From contig JAJKFL010000003.1 of assembly GCA_021186555.1 (NCBI GenBank), forward strand, positions 34,708,908-34,772,907: DNA of 64,000 nucleotides, read 5' to 3'. Numbering within the stretch: the stretch's first letter is position 1; each line of letters opens with the position of its first letter. Source of the stretch: Reticulitermes speratus. Taxonomy: Eukaryota > Arthropoda > Insecta > Blattodea > Rhinotermitidae. The notes under the pieces are model-generated. The model was not told the DNA's origin, made no database searches, and saw nothing but the letters and a program-made list of their open reading frames with translations. Below are positions 35,300 through 47,190 of this stretch, one piece after another. Made by a program: the position numbers and the translations under genes.

Positions 35300-38255
35300 G
35301 CCATGTTACACTTATAGATCCTGACATTTTCATAGTTCAGCTGATAGGTGGGTTTGGTTTAGTTACAATTACGGTACTTACTGATGTGTCTTTGTAACAT
35401 AAATAAGACTTTAACTGTATTAATGAGGTAACTCATATACACTTCCATCTGCATTAAAATAAAGGTCTGTGCATAGAACCCTATTACTCAACCTGAATCT
35501 ACAGTTAATCTAAAGTTACAAAAGGTCGACACCTTTGTCATGAACTTTCATACAAAATATTAACTTATTTTGTTTTATTATAATAATGTTCTATTCGGTA
35601 ATTTATGATCGATTGCCAAACTATCTCCCATTCATATCTTGTCGGTCATAGTCTGGTAATTTCCATCGTGCTGCGTGTTTCCTTTACGCCTTCAGGCCAA
35701 ACAAAAAAGCACCGACTTATTTCAATTGTTTTTTGACGACGGAAAGTTTCTATAGCAACTCAAAGTGACTACTCCTTCGCAGAAGTTTATAACCGGTTGG
35801 TTGTGTATGCTGGCATTTTTTGTATGTGTCACCATCAAAGTAGTTTCTTCCAGTCACCCTTTTCATAACTCCCTGCCTTCAATTTTTTGTTTCATTTTTC
35901 TCTTTCTCCAACTGTCTTTGTTCCGTTTTTATTTTTTTCTGTTTGTGTGAAGCAAAACTTGGTATTAGGCACCACCCCCGTTACCACCAGTTCCAAGCGC
36001 ACCCAATGTCCTAGACGAGTTCACAAACTGAAAAGAGGGGTTGCAGGACGAAACTTCACACAGAAAATGCGGAGTGAGAGGAAAACGTTACGAGATTCAC
36101 AAAAGTTTATGAGAAGTCTGAGGAATTGGTCAAAATCAAGAGCAACAAAAGTAATTCTTGTTGCTCGAGAATCTGTCTTGTTTCTTCCCGTTGCTTATCT
36201 GATGGCGGATGTCCGTGTATTTATTTGAAGACAGAGCAAAGGACGTTTAATATTAAGCTTAAATCCTATTCTCTTACTTAAAACTTATTTCTATAACATC
36301 TTTTCTATATTAGCCTTACACATATATTTAGGTGTGTATTTTTCTGTGCGATTTCCTCACCTCAACTTTGTATGCAGTTCATTTGCCCCACGTGTCATTT
36401 ATATTATTCTTTTTTTTATTTCGTCTCTTTTATGAATATAAGGTGAACAATGGACATTATAAATTCATCAATGTTTAATTTTGTTTACACTCCTGCAGTT
36501 TCATCTCTATTAGTTTAAAGTAGGTTCACGATAAAACACATTTGACAACCATCCAACTCCATAGGCTCTGGATGTTGTATTTAGATGACAAATATACTGT
36601 ATAACGGAAAAGTACGACGTTTCCTGTCCAAAAGGGTAACATTACCAACAATTTAGTTTTGAAATCCTTTCCCTATGAAAACCCATATTTTTTCCAATTC
36701 TAAAAGACGACAAAATGTATATGCCAACATGAGATTTCAACTTAGTACGTCTTCTAAATTTCTGCGCTGTTTTACTATGTGTCAAAATGTTTTGATATAC
36801 AATTGTCTTGCCTCTTTAGGCCTAATTATTATTCTGTTTTAGAATCGGCAATTGTATCAGCCTACCAATTGCCGTCATGCCTGAAGTAAAGTCATTCCGT
36901 CAAGGAAGGGATGAAATGACTCTATGACTCAATTGCACGTAAATTATTCCAAAATCGCATGGAAGTGTGGAAAAATACTTTTAATAATAGGATATAGTTT
37001 GGTGCGGGATTTCTTGCTGTCATAATTCAGGCATTTCAGTTCATGTTCTAAATGCCACACAATGTAGTATCTTTTCAACTGCAAATTTGTTGGTCTGTAC
37101 TGTTTCCTAATTTAAATTTTTGTCCTTCGTTTCTTTATGCTTTTTTTGTGGAAGCCTACATTTTATTTTACTATGTTTGTGACCTTGTCGCAGTTAAGAG
37201 TTGCAGTTACATTTCTAGTCTTCCGTATCCATACATGTGCTCGAGTCTACTGCGTCACTCCAGTATGTGCGTATTTCTTGCCATATGGAGCGTGCTGTCT
37301 TGCTAGTTTCGTGATTCCGTGCAGCTTGACGGCTACTAAACACCTTCCTGCATTGATTGGTCAAATTAATGGACTTGAATATTGAATATTTTATTTTCAT
37401 TTCATACGAAATACCGTTTAGAAAATGTAGTCGTAATTCATGAAATGTACATCACATTGGAGAATACAATTATAATATGAAGATATGAAATAATTTTTAA
37501 AAGAAATGTAGATGAGTGGAAATAATTTGTCATCACAATTAAAAATTACATTCACGAAGAAATTAAGAGATGAAATTCGTGCTAAGGTCTGCAATCACCG
37601 TATTTTATTATAAGTGTAGTGTAGTGTAGTCACATTTGGTGTATGCAAGTTTATCGTATTTAAAGTATGCGATAGTTGAATCAAGGGTAGAATATTAAGT
37701 GTCATCTAGTGTCGGTCTCCATTGTGCGGGGGGACTTTTGGCTTCAAGACACGAACAAGTTATGTACACCGGAAGCAGGTTAAAAATAAGGAGACATTAC
37801 CTGCAAATTCTGTTACGTTTCATTATAACTCTTTTACATTCACCCAGTTCTGTGGTTGTATAACATACTGTATGCGTTATTTCTTCTCTTTCTTTATTTT
37901 TGCATTCTGCTGCCTTCATTTCTTTCAGTCTCTAAGGTAACAAAACTTCCCTTCCAAGTTAGCTGCAATTTTCCAACAACTAAAAACTAATACTAACATT
38001 TCGGTGGTTTGTTCTGTTCTAGTGTGTACCTCGTCCTTGCCTTGAAAACTGCCCTTTCAAGTTACAAAAATTGCACTTTTGTCACTTGTTTTAAATTCAC
38101 TTAAATATTTTAAGGCCAACGGTATTGAAATACTTTATAGAACTTCCCACTAACTACTTCTTAGTTGCCTTATTTTGCCCACCGCCCCCTACCAGCATTT
38201 CACGCCACTTCATTTTTCGTAACTTATATGCTGATACTTGATCCACTCTTACCGC
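35300..38255. other. No gene seen; small hairpin
   Basis: AT-rich 3 kb. CGGCAATTG (36846-36854) inverts as CAATTGCCG (36866-36874). A 113-codon plus frame at 35887-36228 is unrecognised and not called. A TAGGCCTA octamer is at 36817-36824. Confidence 0.45.
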
Positions 38256-38262
38256 GGAAACT

Positions 38263-38278
38263 CCCCCCCCCCCCCCCC
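38263..38278. repeat. Poly-C run of 16
   Basis: Uninterrupted C tract ending in CACACCCCGCCCCCG. Confidence 0.9.
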
Positions 38279-38366
38279 ACACCCCGCCCCCGTACACATT
38301 TGTTGTCAGAAGCAACAAAATTCTACAACTGTTGCGTGTTTTAAACTTGTTTACTACTTGCCCATT

Positions 38367-38779
38367 AGTCGACCTCGGTGGACTAGTGGTTAGCGTGCTC
38401 GCCACTGGACCCAAGGTTAGCGGGTTCGATCCCGACCGAGGTCGATGGATCTTTAAGGATGATAAAAATCCGGAGCACCACTTCCTTCGGAGGGGAAGTA
38501 AAGCCGTCGGTCCCATGTCGTAGATTTACGGCATGTAAAAGAACCTTACGGGCATGAATAAAAATGTTGCGTAAGCCAAATTGCCTCCATTTCTCATCCA
38601 AGTCTCCTGACTGCCTGCCAGATGGCTCTGGCGTGCACATCAGGATCGATAGAACACTAAGCGCGGCTAGCTGGCCGGTCACCAGCTGCCATGAATGCGC
38701 ATGACTTAGTAACCTCGACAAGAGGAGGCAAGAGGAGGCCCAGGCCCATACAGGGCTGTAGAGCCAAGAATTATTATTA
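38367..38779 (+). repeat. SINE family D, full length, perfect target duplication
   Basis: Bases 38371-38443 form a tRNA-like head: GACCTCG at its start is fully complementary to CGAGGTC at its end (a 7-bp acceptor stem), with A box TGGACTAGTGG and B box GGTTCGATCCC. The body includes CCTTCGGAGGGGAAGTAAAG, CGTCGGTCCCATGTCG and ACGGCATGTAAAAGAACC, which resembles the central domain of widely conserved MetaSINE-type elements (recall), and ends in a TTATTATTAT tail. TTACTACTTGCCCATT is present at 38351-38366 and 38780-38795 without a mismatch, so the insertion is recent. The A and B boxes look intact enough for Pol III. LINE proteins would be needed for movement. Confidence 0.92.
38371..38443 (+). 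promoter_or_regulatory. tRNA-like Pol III promoter of SINE D
   Basis: Seventy-three bases with a complete acceptor-stem match and both internal boxes. The arm GTGGACTAGTGGTTAGCGTG is reminiscent of valine tRNA. The T stem is one base irregular, so this is a tRNA pseudogene-derived head rather than a working tRNA. Confidence 0.75.
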
Positions 38780-38799
38780 TTACTACTTGCCCATTGTTA

Positions 38800-39105
38800 C
38801 TGTTTGGTTCCAATTTTTATTATTAGGACTATATTTACATATTTGACAGGTGGTTTTATATAGTTTCCGGTAATGTGCCTCGTCCTGACTATATGTTACA
38901 TCAAGAAAATTAATTTAATAACGTCTTTAAATAATACAAATTAGGGGCTTATTTGCAATAGTTAATAGACAATTGAATCACTATAGGCCTATGCCACAAT
39001 CTATGTCATTTCGTAGTGTGTCAATGTTTCTGCAATTGACTCTGTTTCTAAATTCGCTTATCTTATGAAGTATAAACGAAATTGCCTTGTGTTTTGTACA
39101 CGACA
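38800..39105. other. No gene seen
   Basis: AT-rich; TAGGCCTA at 38984-38991. Confidence 0.5.
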
Positions 39106-39109
39106 TTGT

Positions 39110-39400
39110 TGTTTCAGTATCAGGCGTAAGGTATGGTCTGTGCAACCGAGGAATCGTAGTGTAATTCCGGGCAGTGACAAGCAATTGTCCTCTACGTTCA
39201 GAGCTACTCCAGGGCCTCCCAAACCTCCTATTCAATGAGGAGGTTTGGCTTTTTTCCGATTGTGAAAGAGCCGGGATTTGAAGTTAACCACTCACCTCCA
39301 TCTGGTGCTTAGGTTAAGAATGAGTGGAGCTATACCTTTTCGGCCACATAATGCTGCCTTTTCTTGCAGAGGGACAACTTTACCTTTACCTTTACCTTTA
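39110..39400 (+). repeat. SINE family B-related copy with (CTTTAC)n tail
   Basis: A decayed head (GCGTAAGGTATGGTCTGTGC, GTGTAATTCCGGGCAG) precedes the body CATCTGGTGCTTAGGTTAAG, AATGAGTGGAGCTATACC and GGACAACTTTACC. The tail at about 39375-39399 is a clean hexamer repeat, suggesting how the short tails elsewhere arose. Confidence 0.7.
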
Positions 39401-39404
39401 GAAG

Positions 39405-42105
39405 ACATCGAGTGTAAACGTAATATGAAATGTAAAAGAAACTACATCTCTTTAATTTCCCATCCATTTTCTGAAAATAACATTTTCGCTATGTAATATC
39501 AAGATTTGAAATTTTGATAAACTGAAAATGAATTAAAAATCATAACTGAATTGTCCTTTGCTTACCTGTTAATTTTGTTTTTAAATATTGCTTGTAAATA
39601 AGTATTGACTTCAAAATGAATGGGTGTATTATTTTTTAATCGGAGAGCTATAATTTTGATTAAAATCTACGGCGTAGTTGAGTAATGGAATTTTATCAAA
39701 GGTTTCTTTGATTCAAATGGATTGTTTTTGTCTGTTTGTAAAGAACAAATTAATGAAGGAAAAACTTATGCATAATGTAAAATAAAATATTAAGGAATGG
39801 ACCGAATTTAGGGTCCATTAAATTTGATTCTGTATAATTTACTCTTTTGTTTATATGAGGTTCGGTTTTATGTCACTCAGTATTTGCACATTATGACTTT
39901 GGTATGTGTGTCAGGGGACAACCAAAGTTAATTACATGTTTTATGCAACTTTATCAGTTATAACTGTGAATGCCACCTTGATATTGCCTCTGGTATGAAA
40001 TAACTCGCATGTTAAATTTTCCTGGCGGTTTAATTAAAATACTTTTTCTTAAAAGTCATATAATGAATAAGGAATTTACACTAACAGTAGACCTTGTATT
40101 TATCACAGACGCGAGTTAAGAATATCGTATGGGTCGTGGTCTGTAATAACGGTGCTTGTGTTAGCCCGAGGTTGACTGCATGTCGTAAACTTACGGAGGC
40201 TATCAAGTTAACGGTATATTGTGCGTTACTTCAGACACCTTAGTGTGTGCGGATTATCGCTTCTCGATAGCATATGTTTAGAGACCAGAAGGCCACTGCA
40301 TTCTAACACATCTAAGTCTTTTGCTGCAAGAGAACGAAGGATTTGTAATTGGAAACGTTTTGTCAGTCACACTGAATAGTTCACCGTCATATATTCAGAC
40401 GGTCAATAATAGGCCTAAAATTATCATTGTAGCATATTTTGTCTACATCGGAATTAATACTGACAGGTTTACTGGAATATAAGATGAGACACGCAGCCCG
40501 CCAGCTAAATATATACGGCGCTCAAACTGATATAATTCTACTTGCACAGTGTGTAAGAATGTTTTTGAATTTTAAGTATTAAACATTTTTGTCGTCAAAA
40601 TTCACAAAGCTCAAAGGGGTTTGCTATCTCTGGATGGGGACGTAAAATATACTTCAGCAGGTAACAATGAAAAAAAAATTAATTTAATAATTTTAATATA
40701 TATTTCAATTTTCTTATGAAAAGTATGAAATACTCTTAATGGTGTTCATTGCTTAATACGACTTGAGGCCTGCCTTATTCTTGCAATTATTCGATTAGTG
40801 CGCAAAGGATTTGATTTCGAGACACACGATACAAGTTTTGTGAAATGCGTCACGCCTCAACATTCATGCATTTATTATACTAATTAATAATTTCAGTAAG
40901 AATCGAAAAGTAGTCTCATGAGTCATAAGATTTAAAAAGCATAAGGATAATTTGGATATTGTAAAGAAGTAATTTACAGTTAATTAGTTGTAATATTAAT
41001 ATTCCACTAGTCAATTTCGTCTTTAGTACAACAGGTATAAAAATTAAGAATTGATACCTGTTCTTACTTCTATGTTAGAAGGACATAAATAATGAGGCCA
41101 CTGTTAAAGTTTATCACGTTACGATATGGTAAAACAGCCTAAAACTGTACCTTTGATGGTGTGAACTGTTTGGCATTAATTTCCTAGTGAGATAATTGTG
41201 CCCATTTTTAGCAACAGGCCATTTTTTTTAAGAATACCCTCATCCACGTTGTTACAAAACACATTTATTACGACTAATTGAAACATTTATAGCTTGTCTT
41301 TTAAAAGAAACTCTCTTCTTGTCAAGGAGATAAAATTAGCGATTCGTATTATGTTGTTCAGAAATTTGAATACCTGAAGGTCTTTAACTTTCTTATTACA
41401 GCAAAGGCAAGGAATGATTTATAAAGACTTCCGACATTTGGAAACTACGTTTTTGGAAATGACATTGTTGTTGAAGGAATAGGATATAAGCCTGTGGCCC
41501 TACTTGTCTAGGGAATACAATATATTTCTGCTGGTCATATTTTAAACATTATATTCTAAGATTGCAATTAATGTCACAATATCTACTTCATCATCATAAA
41601 AATGTGTGCCTGTAGGGTGTTGGTTAACTGTAATAAAACAGTAAGAATTAATAAACTGTGTAGGAAATGCAGGCCTGTAGATTACTGGATACCTCCATTC
41701 ACTGTTTTATTATGCCTTAATCAAACTCAGAAATTGAAGATATATAATTTCATGTTTATTAAAGTAGTTACAAAAAAAAACACAAAAACAGTGCTGTCAA
41801 ACGTAATTCATAGCTGTACATTAGATTGTTCTAAGCCTTAGCACACTTTAATTTATCATTACAGATAATGTTTGACGTGTGACGTATAGACTCCAAGTCT
41901 TAGTAAAAGAGAATGCCATTTCAGTGGTTCTGAACGTATTTATGGTGTTCAATCGCAAATACTGATTACTTAAATGCAGGTAGGCCTGTGCATTATTGTT
42001 ATGCATATTTTATGCAAGTAAGTTTGTCTGCAACGTCCGATATAATTCTCGTGTCTTTGCTGACTTCGTCATTTTTGCGCAGATTCGCATTACGAAATTT
42101 CGCTC
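39405..42105. other. Long AT-rich stretch, no gene seen
   Basis: Nothing recognised apart from TAGGCCTA at 40410-40417. Confidence 0.5.
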
Positions 42106-42107
42106 GT

Positions 42108-42251
42108 AAGAACTGCTATAACGAACAACTGGAAAGAAAGGTAAAAAGAAATAGAGTGGACTGGGAGAGGGCCATTAAGAAGGCGAAGGTCCGCATTGGA
42201 CTGTAGTGCTACCGAAGAAGAAGAAGAAGAAGAAGAACTGCTATAACGAAC
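42108..42251 (+). mobile_element. Extremely 5'-truncated LINE 3' end with target duplication
   Basis: AACTGCTATAACGAAC occurs at 42111-42126 and 42236-42251, both preceded by AAG, giving a 16-19 bp target duplication. Between them lie about 106 bases: the last codons of a LINE ORF2 (VKRNRVDWERAIKKAKVRIGL, stop TAG at 42203-42205), a few bases of 3' UTR and a (GAA)n tail. The terminal W..A...A..R.GL-stop pattern is typical of insect LINE C-termini. The perfect duplication indicates a fairly recent target-primed insertion. Confidence 0.8.
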
Positions 42252-42254
42252 GGC

Positions 42255-42855
42255 ATACTCTCCGCTTGGCTCGTCATCTGAGCCCGCAATTGCTCATCCG
42301 TCATCTTTTGAACAAAATAAAAGCCTTGGAATCCATTAACAGTACAGAGAGAAAGAGAAAGGCCAGAAAAATATTTATTAAGCTACTGTTGTTTACAGGA
42401 CGTATATTTTTTATTATTTTTTTATTTATTTTCTGTTGTTTTTTTTGTTTTTTTTTAGGTTACGTAACAATTTGCTGTCCACTGTGTAATGTTTGTTTCA
42501 GGCGATAAAACTTGATATTTGATAATTTGTTATGAGTCTTTTTCATCGTGCGAATCTGACACCTACGATAAAGTGGTCTACGGTATAGCGACTCGCTTTT
42601 CGAACTTTGCTTAAAGGCTTTCTTCGACTAAGCTCTTCCTTAGGCGGTGATGCTGCACATATCACATAACATCGTGTTTGGTGTGTACGGCTCTAGCTTC
42701 TTGTGCCTGTTGTCTGCACAGTACGTAGTGTGTTTTCTTGCAAAAATGTAAATGTAATATGAGTTTGAACCTCTCGTCGTATTATCTACACTGTTGAAAA
42801 CATGCATCAGTACTACAGCAAACTTCACTATGTGCCTAGGATCTGACTCCGTGTT
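42255..42855. other. No gene seen
   Basis: T-rich tracts near 42410-42460, otherwise unremarkable. Confidence 0.5.
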
Positions 42856-42861
42856 GGCTGA

Positions 42862-42905
42862 TAGGTACCGACGTTTCGGAGGAACTTCTTGCTTCCATTT
42901 TCAGC
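42862..42905 (-). repeat. Penelope/hammerhead-like motif
   Basis: Minus strand: CTGAAAATGGAAGCAAG ... TTCCTCCGAAACGTCGGTACC. GGA/TCC can close a stem II directly before GAAA, and AC-GTCG-GT can form stem III before a GTA cleavage triplet. CTGAAAA deviates from CUGANGA at G8, which should abolish activity. Confidence 0.45.
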
Positions 42906-43271
42906 TACAATCTAATCTTCACTGAAGGTGGAGACGGTACATACCTTCGAAATTATAGTACTTATCTACCAAGCTACACGGCGTCACGTAAGAGAAGAAA
43001 CCAGTCGTCATTTTCACCGCCATACAACTGCAAGCCTAGCAGTGTAATAGCGTGTTCATTACCTGTTACAAAGCGCGGCTATCAGGTATCGTGTTTTACA
43101 TTGTGCTGCCTAAATGACAGGCCAACGTTCCGTGTAGTCACTTTCAACTAGGGACAAAAGGTTATGAATACTTATGAATTATTGTCCTTTATGTGGAAAT
43201 TGGTTGTAATTTCTGTTAATAGAACTGAATATTCCAATTAACCTCCCACGTGTTTTGTATTTTGTATTAAC

Positions 43272-43309
43272 CTGAAGATGGCCAAGCCGACCGAAACACG
43301 TTGTAATAA
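43272..43309 (+). repeat. Penelope/hammerhead-like motif
   Basis: CTGAAGATGG, CCAAGCC and GACCGAAACACGTTGTAATAA appear in order. CTGAAGA and GAAA match the core, and ACA-CGT-TGT forms a 3-bp stem III ending in GTA. Stem I pairing is weak. Similar CTGAAGATGG...CGAAACACGTTGTAATAAA strings are familiar from Penelope-like element ends (recall). Confidence 0.5.
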
Positions 43310-43314
43310 ATATT

Positions 43315-45663
43315 AAATACTGATATTAAAATTTTCAGCTGTTAATGGCGGTTTATTCTAGTATAATTTATTTATTATCACAACTGGATTTACAGAATAA
43401 AGGAAGATCAATTACTTCCCTAAACAACGTTTAGAGGCTTGTCTCTATAATGGATGTGCCCTGTGTTCTCTGTGAAGATGAATCTATATTACTGAAATTA
43501 AGTTTTCACAGCGTTAAAAGTAAATCCGGCACTAACAAAATTCGTGTTTCCGAAAGATAACACATAGACCGTCTTTCCAGGAAGGTTACTAGGTGAACTG
43601 GCCATTTAGGCACTTGTAAGTCAACTGACCTTCCTTAGTCAAGGTATTGTAATATATTTTATGACGATCCTTTTTAGACTTTGAAAGCTGTAATGGGAAA
43701 GACACAGGCAAAATTCCTTACAAAATATGTGTACATTTTTTCTTCCTTTTTTTCCTTTTTAAACACTATGGGGTGACCTTTAGGTCTTGAATATAGAGGT
43801 CCAAGGCTACTTGGTAGAACTAGCTCGTGATGTTAACAAAAAATCGTTTACATCTCAGGGGGTCTTGTTATTGTAGTCTGTGAAACGTCGCTCTCTGCCA
43901 TACTTGATGGCTCGTAACAGCAATCAGTAGAACTAGAAAGAATAAACCTTTGTCCTCTTCCGAACTCAGAATTTCACTACATGCTTGTCTTGTGAAGTAT
44001 TCACGTACACACATCTTTATGTTTAGATGACACTACTACTTTCTATTAGGAGGTCTCGGGTTCAAATGACAGCACGAAGACAGATTTTTGGGGAATACAT
44101 TCTTCGTAGCCTACAAACGTCGGAAAGTACCATGTCATCCATTCATTAGTCACCTTACCATTCAACAGTATAGCCTAATAGGCGTAATCGTACCTGTGTT
44201 ACGATTGACGTTTTGATGTCGATCCGCTGCTGGGGCTAATGACCAGGTTTTAGTTTAAGGACCATACTTACCCTGAATTCAACTGCGCAGTAAACGTTCA
44301 TTGCGTCTGTTATAAAAATCAGCAAGTTAATACTGTGTAGGGAAATGATGAATGTTTATTCTCAGAAACAAACCGAAGACTTATTGACACTAAGGAGGCA
44401 GGAAATAGAATTTTTATTGATAAACCTAATGGTAGTAAAGTGACTATTAGGTTGAAAAGAATTAATTGTAGTCAAGAAAGTTCTTTCCACTACTTAAACC
44501 ATTTTTATGTAAAGGAATTATATGAAGTAGAATCCATCTTTAGAGTCCTAAAGTCTGGAACAGTCTCCATTGTCAGCCAAAAAACTCCTTTGTTTGAAAG
44601 TTAGTAAATTTATTATTATTTAATCGATGGTAATGCAGTATATGAAGTCTGTATTTGCATCAGCGCTTTAATAAAAGTCATTACTTTACGAGAACCTTAA
44701 TACATAACATTTAACGGCATTGCTCATCTCACACTTTGAGTTTTTATCAGCAATATCTTATTGGATATTGGCTGCATTTTGAGGAGGAATGTTACTATTT
44801 AAAGGGATCTAAGGTGTGGACCGGCATGAAGTGGCTTAGAATTACGTAAAATATTGGGATTTGTGAAAATCCTAATGAACCTTCGATCCTAATAATATAA
44901 GAAAGATTCTTTGCCATATGACTCTGCTCCATGGAGCAGTTTGTGAAGAGTTGTTTTGATACGGTAGGTTGTGCACTTGTGGGTAAAATTGGATACTGTA
45001 CAGTACGTCTGGCAATGGTTACAATTATGAGCATCGTAATAAAAATAATAATCAGAAGTACAATAGAAGAAAAGTATTATAGTATTATATTATTGTGTTA
45101 CATATTCATGTAATATATAATTACGTACTCTCTAACTTCATACTTACGCACAACATGATGGCGTCAACTGGAGATATTCTGATAAGCTCAATTCGGACCA
45201 CGGGAGACCAAACACATCAAATTTTACTTGGCAACCACAACAGTTGCCGGCTTCCTGTCTCTGCAATGGATAGTTTAAACCGTGATAGCATAACAAGCAT
45301 TAAGTATTTAACTCGGTAACATCATCTGTCACACTGTAACCATATGTTTGAACTACTGTATGTGTTGTGTTGTCATATGCAGGTAGAGATGTTAGGACAG
45401 ACTGGTTTTTTATTGAAAGGGTCCTACCAACATTCGCAACTTTTATAATTTATTAATTGATAATTAATTAATAGTCCTTTCATTATAAATAATTAAATTT
45501 GATTTGACGTAATCATGTGTTATTACTCGACTCGACAGGACTCGACAAAAAGTCTTAATTATTGTCAACTAACAAAGATTTCGTTTCGGATTTGCTGTCA
45601 ATGATGTTTTGAGACTGATCTAGGAAAGTTTAAGTCCATGCATCAGTCGTATTTTTTTAGAAG

Positions 45664-45700
<37 letters not shown>

Positions 45701-46655
45701 CCTGCTACCAGTTTGAGGCACTTTAATTTATTAGTAAGTACCGTTACTGCACTTGTTACGCGTACTAAAATGTATTTCAGGATTTAGAAAACAGAACGAA
45801 TTTCTGTTTCTAGAAAAAGAATGTATAGTACTCACCTCACACAGGAAGACGACCACCCAGCTGCTGGAGGGTGGTGGAGAGAAAATTGGTGCCTGCATAT
45901 GTCCAATTCCGAAATATTGCTCTGAATCACGCTATGTTGATACTGGGACAAAAAAGTTTTACAGAGATAAAAGAAACAGAGGCTTACATGGAACGAAAGC
46001 CATGTTATACATGGATAATAAAAACAGGAAGTGATGATGAAGATGACGAAGACGATGGAATAATAATAATAATAATAATAAATGTTGTGTACTTGCGTGT
46101 CTGCTGAACAGCCTAATTGCAAATCACGAAGGTGGCACAAGTACAAAAATAGTGTTTATAACAAAAACAGGCAAGAGCAATGCCAGAAAGAACAAAGGAC
46201 TGCAATAATTTAATTGAAAGTCAAATTTTAATCAAGGAAAGGAAGAAGATTGTAAAGTACATCACAATCCTGTGTTAATGATATTATTCTCGTTGTTACC
46301 GATTTCGGATAGTCACTTGACAATAACACCAAATCTGAGGAGTCCAAACTCAGTTGCCGTTTTGGCTCTATGAAAATATCTACAGCAACTTCGTTAGACG
46401 GTCTTTGCTTTGCAATACTGCAGACGGTGCTCGGGCAGAGGGTACAGAGTGAAGTGATATGTGACAGCAGCAACTGAGAATACGAGTGTGTCACACTGGT
46501 TATTGTCACAGTGGCGTGGTTGTACATCTGGAAGTCTGTAATTGCTGACGTTATGTACGCAGGTACAACACTTAATTTACTTACTTGTGGACACTTCTGT
46601 TAACATTCAATCCCGGAAAAATGTAAGCAAAATTTCGATGTCTTTGAATTAAGAA
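43315..46655. other. No gene seen; microsatellites
   Basis: Holds an (AGT)n tract at 45667-45700 and an (AAT)n tract at about 46061-46081. A B-box-like CTCGGGTTCAAATGAC lies near 44055-44070. Short open frames at 45753-46034 and 46228-46527 have no recognisable motif. Confidence 0.45.
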
Positions 46656-46770
46656 GTATTGTTAACAGGACTTCACGTTATATTTACCGTGCATTTTTGT
46701 ACAATTGATTAACTCACACCAACAAATGCACCAAAACAAGTTTGTCACTGATTTCTTTATTAAAAGTTTA

Positions 46771-46815
46771 CCCCAATACGCATTTCGGCACTTCTATATT
46801 GCCATCATCAGGGGG
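46771..46815 (-). ncRNA. Hammerhead ribozyme-like motif, left arm
   Basis: Mirror image of the motif at 47146-47190, on the opposite strand. Core bases are identical; the stem II loop differs at one base. Confidence 0.45.
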
Positions 46816-47145
46816 ATCGTTGAGGTTTGTACATAGACCAATGTTCTTTGTTACATCAGAACAGTTGCGTCAGTATTCGTTATTACCACTTTGTATAAAA
46901 TAGTATAAAATTGTACAATAGTAGCGATGTTAAATTGCTAAAATTAATAGTGAAACAGTGTGGTATATTATATTAAAATACATGCTGTGATATAATTCAT
47001 AAATTATTGGCAGCGTGGTCCGGTGTGCTGTTTTGTGCCGGTTATCTGTGTGTATTGCTGTTGGTAGAACCTCCTTCTTTCGTGTCTGCGTGGCTTGTCT
47101 TCTGATGTAACAAAGCACATTGGTCTATGTACAAACTCCAACGAT

Positions 47146-47190
47146 CCCCCTGATGATGGCATTATAGAAGTGCCGAAATGCGTATTGGGG
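47146..47190 (+). ncRNA. Hammerhead ribozyme-like motif, right arm
   Basis: CCCC (47146-47149) pairs with GGGG (47187-47190) as stem I. CTGATGA at 47150-47156 is a perfect C3-A9 core. GGCA (47158-47161) pairs with TGCC (47171-47174) as stem II, directly before GAAA (47175-47178). AT-GCGT-AT forms a 2-bp stem III ending at the expected U16.1, followed by T as H17. The one departure is an extra T at 47157 between the core and stem II. Activity is untested. Confidence 0.45.

Noticed and set aside
38371..38443. Functional tRNA gene
   Set aside because: Acceptor stem is perfect but the T stem is irregular and the unit is the head of a SINE with a target duplication.
38154..38721. Overlapping 120- and 112-codon minus-strand frames
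   Set aside because: They lie across the antisense of SINE D and the adjacent poly-C run.
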